Assembly: GCA_030672305.1 (NCBI GenBank)
Contig: DAOVGR010000023.1
Location: forward strand, 1 to 52,479
Direction of reading: 5' to 3'
Length of the DNA: 52,479 nucleotides
Source: Thermoplasmatales archaeon
GTDB taxonomy: Archaea > Thermoplasmatota > E2 > DHVEG-1
Made by a program: the position numbers and the translations under genes. Each line of letters starts with the position of its first letter. Position 1 is the stretch's first letter. The notes under the pieces were generated by a model. The model made no database searches and was not told where the DNA came from. It saw only the letters and a program-made list of their open reading frames with translations. This document shows, piece by piece, positions 8,301 through 17,235 of the stretch.

Positions 8301-8435
8301 GTTTGGTACCCCGAAATTTTCGGCCCATTAATATTTCGGGGCACGGAAAGTTAAGGGGCCTGGCATTCTGGTGGCCGAAATTTTTGTCGAAAAATCATAT
8401 ATAAAATCGAAACTATGTCATATCCCCGTGGATGA
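8301..8435. other. GC-rich intergenic island with inverted repeats, candidate structured RNA
   Basis: Between two minus-strand genes. CCCCGAAAT (8309-8317) pairs perfectly with ATTTCGGGG (8333-8341), extendable with one mismatch to 12 pairs. The loop itself contains a smaller CGAAATTTTCG dyad, and GGCCGAAATTTT recurs at about 8372. A second hairpin, TGTCAT/ATGACA with a 10-base loop, lies at about 8417-8438. The stretch is visibly richer in G and C than its surroundings. It could be a leader of the HTH gene, a terminator or an independent RNA. No known family is recognised. Confidence 0.35.
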
Positions 8436-8449
8436 CACTTGATAAAAAA

Positions 8450-8599
8450 TTATTTATCTGATTTTTTACGCGGGATGTCCCAATACGGACTTTTACATTT
8501 AGGACATACTCTAGGGGGTTCATCTTTATTTCGTGGCACCCACTCGTGTCCACATCGTTCGCATTTGAATCCTTCAACTGTGATTTTGATTTTACTCAT
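8450..8599 (-). CDS. 49-aa double zinc-ribbon protein
   Basis: ATG at 8599, stop TAA at 8450. The sequence has two CxxC knuckles: FKCERCGHEWVPR and VCPKCKSPYWDIPRKK. This is the common archaeal small zinc-ribbon type often found beside toxin-antitoxin and mobile genes; its function is not established. A frameshifted relative lies at 2504-2648. Directly repeated TATTATCTAG motifs precede the start (8616-8655), and the insertion sequence begins about 100 bases away. The four-cysteine zinc site is certain from sequence; a regulatory role is inference. Confidence 0.75.
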   Translation of the reverse strand: MSKIKITVEGFKCERCGHEWVPRNKDEPPRVCPKCKSPYWDIPRKKSDK

Positions 8600-8710
8600 T
8601 TCATTTAGAGTATTTTATTATCTAGTATATAAATTTTTGGTATATTATTATCTAGGTAAGTTTTATATACCTTTTTAGTATATACTTTATTAGTAATATA
8701 CTAGAAAAGT
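8600..8710. repeat. Direct and inverted AT repeats between the zinc-ribbon gene and the insertion sequence
   Basis: TATTATCTAG occurs at 8616-8625 and 8646-8655, a 30-bp period. TAGTATAT (8676-8683) is an exact inverted repeat of ATATACTA (8696-8703) with a 12-base loop. They may be operators of the zinc-ribbon promoter or mark the left end of the insertion sequence. Confidence 0.4.
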
Positions 8711-10370
8711 AATGCCAAGGGAAAGATTTTACGGCTTCCCCCTTGGCTTGGAGACATATGAATGCGATCAGGCAAACAGAATATCTCCAAAAAACACATT
8801 GAAAAGGAGATATATAAGACATTCGAACAATTCAAAAAAACTAAGAATATTAGTATTGCTAAGTATCTTAAACACTTCGATACATCCTTATTTGAACTTA
8901 AGAAATACCGCAAGATAAAATTCACTTATGAATCACTTATCAAACTTGTTTTATATCAAAAATTAAAGGGCATTAAATTTCATACTAAGCTAACAAAACA
9001 CCTGAGAAGAAATCCAAAAGATAAATTCAGACTGGGCTTTAGTGAAACACCAGATCGAAGACACATAGGATACTTCATCAACACCATTCTTAATGACGAA
9101 ACCAAGGAGATACTTAATTTTACAGCATCAAAGATAGAAGAAATCTCTGAAAAATTTGGAATACTCCTAGATGTAAAAACATTGCAACCTGAAAAACCAA
9201 AAAAGGAATCAAAAGAACGTAACCAACGCCTTCAGAAAAAAGATAAAACCAGAGAAATCGCTAGGTTATTCAAAAAACGTTTATCCCCTTTCATTAACCT
9301 GAATCTGAAAAATAATACAATCTACAAGAAAAACGATTTCATAAATCTCCTGATACATATGGGGCAGACAAGGGATTTCGCAGAGAACGGAAGTCAAACC
9401 TATAAAGAACTCCAAGGAGATAACAGCCCAGATGCAGATACATTGCTGTATCATTTGAAAAACTATCCGAATCATGCACAGGTTCATAAGATGTTCATTA
9501 CCTTATTTGAGATCATCTGGGAAATGGCCAGGCAGACTAATATTTTCGATATACGGAAGCGGTATAATGTTGCTATTGATTTTACTGAATGGTTTTTCTA
9601 TGGCGATAAATCCAGTTTTATGGTTGTAGGTAAAGAACCAGAGAGAGGGACAGCAAGCTGCTACAAATTCATCACTATCAACATTGTAGAAGCAGGGAAA
9701 CGGTTCACGCTTTTAGCATTGCCTGTGAGTGCTTTGGATAACGTGAGCAAAGATAAACTCATTAGAACTATGCTTAATTATGCTCTCCAGCGGATTAAGA
9801 TAAGAAGAGTATACGTTGACCGTGGGTTTTTTGATTCGAAAGTAATCAAAATGTTTGAACATTTTCATCTGAAATATCTGATACCTGGGATAAAACAATA
9901 CAATATAAAGCAACTGTTAAATGTGACACCTGCTCCTTCAGTGATTACAGGTTTTGTTCTTAAAGATGTAAAATTGAATCTGGTGATACTGGAAAAAGAG
10001 CTGGAGAATGGTAAAATTGTTAAATGGGTTTATGCCACAAATGAGGTTTATGATCCAGAAGAGACAGGTCTGCTTGAAAAAATATTCGACTTGTATGGTA
10101 AACGCTGGGGGATAGAAAGCAGCTATAGAGTCAAAAAACAATATCTTCCTAAAACAACCTCTAAGAATTATATGATACGGTTGTTTTATTTCATGTTCGC
10201 AGTCCTGTTATATAATCTATGGATTTTGGCTGATATTCTGTTATGGCTTGCTCTTTTTGGAATAATTGAAGAAGATCATCTTATTAACTCGAAGTATTTC
10301 GGTACTGTTTTGTATACTATTGATCCAGGTGGTTGACGTTATGATAGTGGCTACCCAAGCCACTAACTTT
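8705..10370 (+). mobile_element. Insertion sequence with a DDE transposase (ends approximate)
   Basis: The element carries one transposase gene. Possible subterminal structures: a dyad CCAAGGG (8715-8721)/CCCTTGG (8740-8746) on the left, and a hairpin AGTGGCT (10346-10352)/AGCCACT (10358-10364) on the right. TGGCTTGG at 8744-8751 is inverted as CCAAGCCA at 10355-10362, which may be part of the terminal inverted repeat. I could not find long terminal repeats or a target duplication, so the boundaries are estimates. Confidence 0.55.
8762..10336 (+). CDS. IS4-like DDE transposase
   Basis: 524 residues. The RNase-H-like catalytic triad is readable: Asp273 in AIDFTEW, Asp353 in VYVDRGFFD and Glu452 in RWGIESSYR, the last matching the Y-(2)-R-(3)-E-(6)-K type signature of IS4-related transposases (YRVKKQY follows). 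The N-terminal third is basic and helical and likely binds the element ends; the C-terminus is hydrophobic. The frame is full length with no internal stop, so the element may be active. It disrupts a local cluster of accessory genes and lies just upstream of a truncated permease gene. Confidence 0.85.
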   Translation: MRSGKQNISKKHIEKEIYKTFEQFKKTKNISIAKYLKHFDTSLFELKKYRKIKFTYESLIKLVLYQKLKGIKFHTKLTKHLRRNPKDKFRLGFSETPDRRHIGYFINTILNDETKEILNFTASKIEEISEKFGILLDVKTLQPEKPKKESKERNQRLQKKDKTREIARLFKKRLSPFINLNLKNNTIYKKNDFINLLIHMGQTRDFAENGSQTYKELQGDNSPDADTLLYHLKNYPNHAQVHKMFITLFEIIWEMARQTNIFDIRKRYNVAIDFTEWFFYGDKSSFMVVGKEPERGTASCYKFITINIVEAGKRFTLLALPVSALDNVSKDKLIRTMLNYALQRIKIRRVYVDRGFFDSKVIKMFEHFHLKYLIPGIKQYNIKQLLNVTPAPSVITGFVLKDVKLNLVILEKELENGKIVKWVYATNEVYDPEETGLLEKIFDLYGKRWGIESSYRVKKQYLPKTTSKNYMIRLFYFMFAVLLYNLWILADILLWLALFGIIEEDHLINSKYFGTVLYTIDPGG

Positions 10371-10506
10371 CTTCTCCTTTTCATTAGTCTTAACTAGATT
10401 TATATTGTATTTTTCTGAATTTTTGACATCGTTATTTGTCTATTTTTGTTATATTTTCAATAAAACCAGTCGATAGGGGCGTCTTGAAAAATCAATTTTA
10501 GACCAA

Positions 10507-10800
10507 TTACACAAACTTTAAATCTACCTTCGGAACTACTGGTAAAAAAGTTGATGGGATTACATCATGAAAGGTATGAGAAATTGAGGTTGATATAATA
10601 TAAATACAAATTAAAATAAGTATAAACTGCTCAGATATTCCATATTCAAAAAGAAAGCTAAAACCTGCTACAATTGCACCCGACAATGAAAGAAGAATAA
10701 GAGCTATGTTATTTACATGAAGTCCCGGTAATAAACCTGTTGCAATACCTGTAATAACACCTAGAATACAAAAAAGAATAACAAGAAAAAGAGGGAGCAT
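10507..10800 (-). pseudogene. Truncated TctA/DUF112-family permease (first ~85 residues only)
   Basis: The 97-aa frame starts like archaeal COG1784/TctA membrane proteins: the first helix is followed by GLLPGLHVNN, a second helix, and SHTFHDVIPSTFL. Family members continue for about 300 further residues, but here the sequence changes to PVVPKVDLKFV and stops. The loss lies within about 170 bases of the right side of the insertion sequence, consistent with an IS-linked deletion. It starts five bases after the OB-fold gene stop, as in an intact operon. Export of a functional permease from this fragment is unlikely. Confidence 0.6.
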
Positions 10801-10805
10801 AAATA

Positions 10806-11447
10806 TTACTCGCTAGGCGGGAGAGTGATGCCATGATTTTCTTCACAAATGTCTAGCATATATCTGAAATTTTTTTCATCAAATGTGAATTTTCCTGAAG
10901 CACAAATTTTTTGTCCAGGATATAGAGTAATCTTTTTTGATATTGTATAATAAATAATTAGTGAGTGTTTTCTTTCTATATCTACAAGTAAAAAATATGC
11001 ATTGGAAACAGATTCTATATATCCAGTAACATTTACATTTATGTTTAGATATCTTGTTGGATTTTCAGCAATCTGCCAGAGAGGAAAAGACACATTGTGC
11101 CATTTTTTTAGAATCTGTAATTGACGAATATCGTTAACAATCAATTCCCAGGTGTCTTTATAATTTTGTACTTCTCCAGTTGCTTGTATTTTATCGCCAT
11201 ACTCTACCTCAATTTTTCCTTCTAAAAAAATCTCAACTGAGCCGTTATCATCTGCGATTTTTATTATTTGACTTCCGAATTTTGTTAAATGATGTTCTGT
11301 AACAATACCTTTAAGTGTAACTTGTTTGCCTTCATAATCTTGTATTTCACTAATTATTATGACCGGTGCCTGAGAAAATCTTGAAATCATATATAAAACT
11401 AAAATACCTATTATGGTGAACAACATGGAAAAATATTTTAGCTTCAT
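10806..11447 (-). CDS. Membrane-anchored OB-fold protein
   Basis: 213 residues. One N-terminal helix (about 6-24) anchors the protein, with the rest outside or on the membrane face. Two OB-fold-like beta units follow: about 32-105 (YEGKQVTLKGIVTEH, YGDKIQATGEVQ) and about 125-200 (NINVNVTGYIESV, YPGQKICASGKFTF). These match archaeal tRNA_anti/OB nucleic-acid-binding-like proteins that commonly precede COG1784 permease genes. Here the permease downstream is broken, so its partner may be lost. Substrate is unknown. Confidence 0.6.
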   Translation of the reverse strand: MKLKYFSMLFTIIGILVLYMISRFSQAPVIIISEIQDYEGKQVTLKGIVTEHHLTKFGSQIIKIADDNGSVEIFLEGKIEVEYGDKIQATGEVQNYKDTWELIVNDIRQLQILKKWHNVSFPLWQIAENPTRYLNINVNVTGYIESVSNAYFLLVDIERKHSLIIYYTISKKITLYPGQKICASGKFTFDEKNFRYMLDICEENHGITLPPSE

Positions 11448-11616
11448 TTTTTATCGAATTTAACAATAATAATTTAATAATTGTGTTATGTAAATGCTGT
11501 TTAACTCATGAAAATGATACAAATAATAAAAAATTGATATTTTTTAAACAACAGAAAAAGATATAATAATAACTTCTTTATTAACCCTAAAAAGACCTTG
11601 ATTTGGTGGGAGCTTA

Positions 11617-14475
11617 ATGAGAGATAAAGAAGCTGTATTAAAGATATCTGAAGCATTTCAACAAGATGTTGGTTATGGCAGAGCCCGTATTGATCATCAA
11701 ACACGAATGAATTTAGATCTATCTATAGGAGACGTTATAGAAATTGAGGGTACAAAAAAGACAGCCTCTGTAGTATGGAGGGCCCACCCTACTGATGAAG
11801 GTAAAGGAATAATTCGTATTGATAACTTAACAAGAAAAAATTGTGGTAGCGGATTAGGAGAACGTATAAAAATAAAAAGAGCCGAGGTTAAAGAGGCAAA
11901 AGATGTCACACTTGCGCCCTTAATATCTAAAGGACAGCAAATTCAATTTGGTAGTGGCATTGATAATCTTATTAAAAAAGGATTATTAAAGAGACCTCTA
12001 ACTAAAGGAGACAGTGTAATTATTCCAGGAATCGCCTTATTTGGAAGCTCACTTCCTTTTATCATTATCAACACTTCTCCGGGAGGAATTATATCAATTA
12101 GTGAGGAAACTCTAATAAAAGTAAAGGAAGAAGCCGCTCAAGAAATGGAGGCTGAAGGCCCTCGTATTAGCTATGAAGACATTGGTGGTCTTCAGGAAGA
12201 GATACAGAAAGTCAGAGAAATGATTGAGCTTCCCCTTAAGCACCCTGAATTGTTTGACCGTCTTGGTATTGATCCGCCAAAAGGGGTTTTATTACATGGG
12301 CCCCCAGGAACCGGTAAAACTTTGATTGCAAAAGCTGTTGCAAATGAATCAGGTGCAAGTTTTTATACAATTAATGGTCCTGAAATTATGAGTAAATTTT
12401 ACGGCCAGAGTGAAGAAAATCTTAGGAAAATCTTTGAAGATGGCGAAAAAAATGCTCCATCTATTATTTTCATAGATGAAATAGATGCGATTGCTCCGAA
12501 ACGTAGTGAGGTTCATGGTGAGGTTGAACGCCGTGTTGTTTCTCAGATGCTTACTCTTATGGATGGGTTGAAGGGCCGTGGCAAACTTATTGTTATTGGT
12601 GCTACAAACATTCCTGATACTTTAGACCCTGCGCTCAGAAGACCTGGAAGATTTGATAGAGAAATTAGAATAGACGCCCCTGATAGAGGTGGGAGAAAGG
12701 AGATTTTGCAGATTCACACAAGAGGTATGCCAAAAAATCCACCATTTTATAGAAGTATAGCTTTAGAAGAATTGCAAAGTTGGATGAAAGAAGTAGAAAT
12801 ACCAAAATTAAAAGAGGAAATCAGAAATTCCGCGATAGAAGAGGACAGAAATAAGAAAGAATTGAAGAAGTTTGAAAAAGAAAATATGTCTTTAGAGGAA
12901 GAGTTAAATAATCTGAATAAAGAATTAATGAAAAACAAACGCAACTTAGACACATCATATTCATCAAGACGCGACAAAATTGTTGATTTATTAACATTAA
13001 AAAAACAAAGGCTGACAAAAGAGTTAAATGAACTTGAAAGAAAACAAGAGGAAATAAAAGACAAAATCAAGAAAAATACTTCAAAGATCGGAGAATTTAA
13101 AGAGAAAATTAAAAATAAAGAGGCATTAGAAAACCTTTTTTATTTAGAGAAAAAAATAAAGTTATCAGATGATTTCTTGAAAATAGTAATTGAAGGAGAG
13201 AAAGAGATAGATCGTCGACTAAAAATATTAGATTCGAATGACCCTAGGGCAGAAATAATAAAGAATTCAAGGATAGAATTAGACAAAATATTGGACGTTT
13301 ATATCAAAGACGAAGACATAAAAGAGCAAGTATTAAAAGGGCTGGCTTCAAATGATGTCAAGAAAGAAATAAATAAAAGAGCATCAGAAAAGATGTTAGA
13401 CGATATTGCAGATGTGACTTATGGTTATGTTGGTGCTGATATTGCAGCTCTTGCTAGAGAATCTGCAATGAATGCTCTGAGACGATACCTTCCGTTAATT
13501 GATCTTGAAAATCCCATAATACCTGCAGAAATATTAGAACAGATGGAAGTTACAATGGAAGATTTTAAGGCAGCCCATCGAGGAATCGAGCCGTCTGCAA
13601 TGCGAGAATTCCTGATTGAGATCCCAAAAGTATCATGGGATGATGTCGGCGGGCTTAAAGAAGCAAAACAACAAATCCAAGAAGCCGTGGAGTGGCCTCT
13701 TACAAAACCCGAGGTTTTCAAAAGAATGGGTGTCAACCCGCCTCGTGGTATTTTAATATATGGCCCGCCGGGGACAGGTAAAACTTTGCTTGCAAAAGCA
13801 GTTGCACATGAATCTAAAGCAAATTTTATATCAATAAAGGGACCCGAAGTAATGAGCAAATGGGTCGGCGAAAGTGAAAAGGCCGTACGTGAATTATTCA
13901 AAAAAGCGCGGCAGGTTGCTCCAACAATAGTATTTCTTGATGAACTTGATTCTATCGCACCTACGAGAGGACGAGATACAGGAACTCATGTGACAGATAG
14001 TGTTGTAAATCAACTTTTAACAAGTATTGATGGTTTAGAAAGCATGGAGGGCGTAGTAGTTATTGGAGCTACTAACCGGCCGGATATCATTGACCCGGGT
14101 CTTTTAAGACCAGGGCGGTTTGATAGATTGGTCTTGATACATGCACCCGATAAAAAGGCGCGTTTAGAGATATTTAAGATTCATACAAAGGGAATGCCTC
14201 TGGATAAAGATGTAAAACTAGAAGAACTAGCAGAAATTTGTGACAAGTATTCTGGTGCAGATATCGAAGCGCTATGCAGGGAAGCCGCAATGATTGCAAT
14301 ACGGGGCGATGAAAAAGCTAAAAAGGTAAATAGAAAACATTTTGACGGCGCCATGGAAAATGTAAGAGCTTCAATTACACCAAATATAATAAAATTCTAT
14401 GAAAAAGTATCTGAAACGCTCGGGAGTGGAATAGCCAAAAAGGATAAAAGCGAAAAAGATATTCAATATATGTAA
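11617..14475 (+). CDS. Cdc48/VAT-type AAA+ ATPase with a large coiled-coil insertion in D1
   Basis: 952 residues; the family is usually about 730-760. An N-domain (1-190; double-psi barrel, [16 protein letters not shown]) precedes two AAA+ domains. D1: Walker A GPPGTGKT at 228-235, Walker [10 protein letters not shown]2: Walker A GPPGTGKT at 716-723, Walker B IVFLDELD, and Arg-finger region GRDTG. Between RGMP (369-372) and [11 protein letters not shown] (from about 598) the normal ~10-residue link is replaced by ~220 charged residues of heptad-like coiled coil. That puts the insert at the D1 lid subdomain. The enzyme unfolds and extracts proteins with the proteasome, whose alpha subunit is at the window end. 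SD GGGAG precedes the ATG, and a PRC-barrel gene follows 29 bases later. Confidence 0.92.
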   Translation: MRDKEAVLKISEAFQQDVGYGRARIDHQTRMNLDLSIGDVIEIEGTKKTASVVWRAHPTDEGKGIIRIDNLTRKNCGSGLGERIKIKRAEVKEAKDVTLAPLISKGQQIQFGSGIDNLIKKGLLKRPLTKGDSVIIPGIALFGSSLPFIIINTSPGGIISISEETLIKVKEEAAQEMEAEGPRISYEDIGGLQEEIQKVREMIELPLKHPELFDRLGIDPPKGVLLHGPPGTGKTLIAKAVANESGASFYTINGPEIMSKFYGQSEENLRKIFEDGEKNAPSIIFIDEIDAIAPKRSEVHGEVERRVVSQMLTLMDGLKGRGKLIVIGATNIPDTLDPALRRPGRFDREIRIDAPDRGGRKEILQIHTRGMPKNPPFYRSIALEELQSWMKEVEIPKLKEEIRNSAIEEDRNKKELKKFEKENMSLEEELNNLNKELMKNKRNLDTSYSSRRDKIVDLLTLKKQRLTKELNELERKQEEIKDKIKKNTSKIGEFKEKIKNKEALENLFYLEKKIKLSDDFLKIVIEGEKEIDRRLKILDSNDPRAEIIKNSRIELDKILDVYIKDEDIKEQVLKGLASNDVKKEINKRASEKMLDDIADVTYGYVGADIAALARESAMNALRRYLPLIDLENPIIPAEILEQMEVTMEDFKAAHRGIEPSAMREFLIEIPKVSWDDVGGLKEAKQQIQEAVEWPLTKPEVFKRMGVNPPRGILIYGPPGTGKTLLAKAVAHESKANFISIKGPEVMSKWVGESEKAVRELFKKARQVAPTIVFLDELDSIAPTRGRDTGTHVTDSVVNQLLTSIDGLESMEGVVVIGATNRPDIIDPGLLRPGRFDRLVLIHAPDKKARLEIFKIHTKGMPLDKDVKLEELAEICDKYSGADIEALCREAAMIAIRGDEKAKKVNRKHFDGAMENVRASITPNIIKFYEKVSETLGSGIAKKDKSEKDIQYM

Positions 14476-14504
14476 GAAAATTAAATAAAAAGGAGGGATA
14501 AAAA

Positions 14505-14744
14505 TTGAAAATTACTGAAAATGAACTTAGAGGAAAATCTGTGATGAGCGAAGAAGGTTTATATTTAGGTATAATGAGAAATTCTACAGTTGATAGCAAA
14601 ACAGGAGAGTTAGTAGGGCTTCTTGTAGAACCCTCAGATGATATTGATCCAAGATTATATCATCTAGACAACCAAGGTAACCTTGTATTTCCATTTAATT
14701 CCATTAAATCTGTAAAAGATGTAATTATTATTGGTGGCCAATAG
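14505..14744 (+). CDS. PRC-barrel domain protein
   Basis: 79 residues, from TTG 14505 with SD AGGAGGGA seven bases upstream. It is a single PRC-barrel: MKITENELRGKSVMSEEGLYLG opens the barrel and VFPFNSIKSVKDVIIIG closes it. Archaeal small PRC-barrel proteins of this size include the cell-division CdpB proteins that work with SepF/FtsZ, and ribosome-maturation types. Position after cdc48 and before the candidate origin and orc1/cdc6 makes a cell-cycle role attractive but unproven. Confidence 0.75.
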   Translation: MKITENELRGKSVMSEEGLYLGIMRNSTVDSKTGELVGLLVEPSDDIDPRLYHLDNQGNLVFPFNSIKSVKDVIIIGGQ

Positions 14745-15060
14745 TTAAATTAAAAAATTATTTTAAGATTCTAAGTGAGACCCCTTTATTTCGTTTGGAA
14801 ACTAATATTGTAAGTATATTTTATTTTAAAATGTAATAAACGTAAGTATATCCAAAATGTTATGCAATTATAAGTATTTGAATATTCTGATTTTTAAAAA
14901 TATAAAAAATATAGAAAAATTATAAAATTTTAATATAGTAGAATATGTTTTCCACAGGAAATAAAGGCCTTCCTCTATAGCCTAACTAACAGGAGAAAAA
15001 CAGGAGAAAAATCATACATAAATTTTTAATATGCTATTGTTGATTACATTAGCCCGGGGG
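14745..15060. other. Candidate replication origin upstream of orc1/cdc6
   Basis: 316 bases without a gene, extremely AT-rich in the left two thirds (runs such as TTTTTAAAAATATAAAAAATATAG), with TAAGTAT present three times. TTTCCACAGGAAA at 14949-14961 resembles the dyad core of archaeal origin recognition boxes (TTCCAGTGGAAA) and is followed by TAAAGG. A perfect 11-bp tandem repeat ACAGGAGAAAA spans 14989-15010. Archaeal origins typically lie next to orc1/cdc6, which begins here. Only one convincing box is seen, so this is a candidate. Confidence 0.4.
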
Positions 15061-15112
15061 AGATATTTTTACGAGGGAGAAAAAGACAGTAAATAGTGAC
15101 ATATTTGGTCGT

Positions 15113-16330
15113 TTGCTTAAATTTGATGGTCTATTTTTGAACAGAGAGGTTATGAGAACAACATATATGCCTGAAACTCTTCCTCACAGAGAAAGGGAAA
15201 TTGATGGATTAGCAACTATTCTTGTGCCAGCTTTACGGGATGAAACGCCATCTAATGTATTTATCTATGGAAAGACAGGAACTGGAAAAACAGCTGTTAC
15301 AAAATATGTGGGCAAAGAGCTTTTATCAAAAGGTGAGGAAACAGGGAAAAAAGTGAATTTTATCTATATTAACTGCGAAGTTGTTGATACACAATATCGT
15401 CTATTACAAAATATTGCAAATCATTTTATTGATGATTGGTCTGAGCGAATTCCTTTTACTGGTTGGCCAACAGATGAAGTTTACACTAAATTAAAACAGA
15501 TGATAGAAAAAGAAAGTGGAGTTATAGTTATTATTCTTGATGAAGTTGATAAATTAAAAGGAGATGAGGCACTTTACAATCTATCTAGAATAAATGCAGA
15601 TCTTAATAATGCTAAAGTATCCATTATAGGTCTTTCAAATGATCTTAAATTTACTGAATTTTTAGATCCTCGTGTTAAATCAAGTCTAGGCGAGGAAAAC
15701 ATGATATTCCCTCCGTATGATGCAAAAGAGTTAGAAGATATCTTAAATCAGAGGATAAAAATTGCTTTGAAACCAGATTCTATAGAAGGAGATGTAGTTC
15801 CACTATGTTCCGCTCTCGCAGCTCAGGAGCATGGGGACGCAAGAAGGGCATTAGATCTTTTAAGAATGTCTGCTGAGCTTGCTGAACGAAGCAAATCTTT
15901 AAAAATATCAAAGAAACATGTGCGTCTTGCACAAAATAAAATTGAAATTGATAGAATAATTGAAGTTGTTCGGACTCTACCAACTCAGTCAAAATTAATA
16001 CTTTTAGCAATTCTTCTACAGGAAAAACAAAATCAAAAATCAGGTTCAACAGGTGTTATTACAACTGGAGAAGTTTATGAAATTTATAAGGATTTAAGTA
16101 AAAAAATCCGAACCGATGTTCTAACGCAAAGACGGATAGCAGATCTAATATCTGAACTTGATATGCTAGGAATTATTACTGCTCGTGTTATTTCAAAGGG
16201 CAGATATGGAAGAACTAGAGACATTAAAATTTCATCATCTCTTGAAGATATTCTTAATATTTTACATGAAGATGATGTGTTTAAAGAACTATCACACTAT
16301 AAAATACGTGGACAAACACGTTTAATATAA
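15113..16330 (+). CDS. cdc6: Origin recognition/helicase-loading protein Orc1/Cdc6
   Basis: 405 residues from TTG 15113. AAA+ module: Walker A GKTGTGKT at 53-60, Walker B IVIILDEVDKL, sensor regions (IIGLSNDLKF), and the C-terminal winged helix (from about 290) that contacts origin DNA. The frame is open upstream to 15053 and encodes REKKTVNSDIFGRLLKFDG, which matches the usual N-terminus of the family. No ATG/GTG/TTG is there, but ACG at 15071 lies 12 bases after GGAGAT, the spacing used elsewhere in this window. The gene follows the putative origin and probably controls its firing. Confidence 0.93.
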   Translation: MLKFDGLFLNREVMRTTYMPETLPHREREIDGLATILVPALRDETPSNVFIYGKTGTGKTAVTKYVGKELLSKGEETGKKVNFIYINCEVVDTQYRLLQNIANHFIDDWSERIPFTGWPTDEVYTKLKQMIEKESGVIVIILDEVDKLKGDEALYNLSRINADLNNAKVSIIGLSNDLKFTEFLDPRVKSSLGEENMIFPPYDAKELEDILNQRIKIALKPDSIEGDVVPLCSALAAQEHGDARRALDLLRMSAELAERSKSLKISKKHVRLAQNKIEIDRIIEVVRTLPTQSKLILLAILLQEKQNQKSGSTGVITTGEVYEIYKDLSKKIRTDVLTQRRIADLISELDMLGIITARVISKGRYGRTRDIKISSSLEDILNILHEDDVFKELSHYKIRGQTRLI

Positions 16331-16641
16331 TTTTTTTATCATAAAAAATTTTTTTAATTTTTGGTAATTAAAATTACAATATGTTATGGGGGAATAAGGC
16401 GTTTATATATATCATGCTTTTTTATGGAACTCGTAAATTGTATTTGGTCCCCATCAAACCCCAAACACTTTTTTATCGAGGAATCGGTAATGGAAGACCC
16501 ATCCTTTACCCTTATTTTGGTCCACCAAATTCCCCCAGAATTCTTGAATGTATTATTAATACATAAAGTTTTAGGATTTCTTAAACAAATAATAATATAA
16601 TAAAAAAATATAAATAAAACCAAAATTACTATATTAATAAA
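16331..16641. other. Gene-free stretch with long-range pairing
   Basis: No frame is convincing: short overlapping ORFs exist on both strands but none has an SD or a recognised domain. TGGGGGAAT (16387-16395) is exactly complementary to ATTCCCCCA (16529-16537). TTTGGTCC occurs twice inside or near this span, each copy followed by an A/C-rich tract. The middle is less AT-rich than the flanks. It may be an RNA, a relic, or nothing. Confidence 0.3.
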
Positions 16642-17229
16642 ATGAAATATAAAATTTGCATTGAGAAGCTTGGTAAACCAAAACTAGCAGGACTTTGTGG
16701 CATACTTATCCCTTTTGTTTTTTTATTTAGTATTTTAATTGCCATGTTATATTCACCATGGTTTAAATGGACAAACAATGCTTTAAGTGATTTAGGTGCA
16801 GAAGGAGTTTCTGCTTTTTTCTTAAACAACGGTTTGATATCTGCAGGATTTCTTGCATTTTTTTTCTCAATAGGTCTAATTAAAATTTTATCAATAAAAA
16901 TTGGTGGATACGTTCTTGCTATAAGCTCTTTAGCTCTTATTGGTGTTGGGTTATTTCCTATAACAATCTATAATTTACATTATATTACGTCAGCTATTTT
17001 CTTTATATCAATGACAATTGGATTATTAACTATTGGAATTACCATGAAACATAATCAATCTGATCAGATTATGGGAAATGCAGCAATTGTTATTGCCTTA
17101 GTAGCTTTTTTTTCACCTTTAACTCTTTATTTTTATAAGGGCATAGCTATACCTGAGATGATCATTTGTTTTTTTGTATTCCTCTGGTATCTATCATATG
17201 GAGTAAAAATAGCAATTAAAACGACTTGA
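16642..17229 (+). CDS. DUF998-family integral membrane protein
   Basis: 195 residues with six hydrophobic helices. The first helix (LAGLCGILIPFVFLFSI) and the NNALSDLGAEG motif after it are the signature of DUF998 proteins, which are widespread in archaea and bacteria without a known reaction. No signal peptide is separate from helix 1. There is no clear SD; the ATG follows an AT-rich region suggestive of a leaderless transcript. It is convergent with the acyltransferase-like gene, 6 bases apart. Confidence 0.8.
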   Translation: MKYKICIEKLGKPKLAGLCGILIPFVFLFSILIAMLYSPWFKWTNNALSDLGAEGVSAFFLNNGLISAGFLAFFFSIGLIKILSIKIGGYVLAISSLALIGVGLFPITIYNLHYITSAIFFISMTIGLLTIGITMKHNQSDQIMGNAAIVIALVAFFSPLTLYFYKGIAIPEMIICFFVFLWYLSYGVKIAIKTT

Positions 17230-17235
17230 AAGCTA

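Noticed and set aside
8439-8678. 79-aa plus-strand ORF
   Set aside because: Antisense of the intact zinc-ribbon gene.
12733-13395. Intein in Cdc48
   Set aside because: No Cys/Ser start, His-Asn end or homing-endonuclease motifs; the segment is continuous charged coiled coil.
13425-13901. 158-aa minus-strand ORF inside cdc48
   Set aside because: Antisense shadow of the conserved D2 ATPase; no SD and implausible composition.
14989-15010. Tandem ACAGGAGAAAA as CRISPR or ribosome sites
   Set aside because: Only two units without spacers, and no start codon in suitable position; kept as part of the origin candidate.
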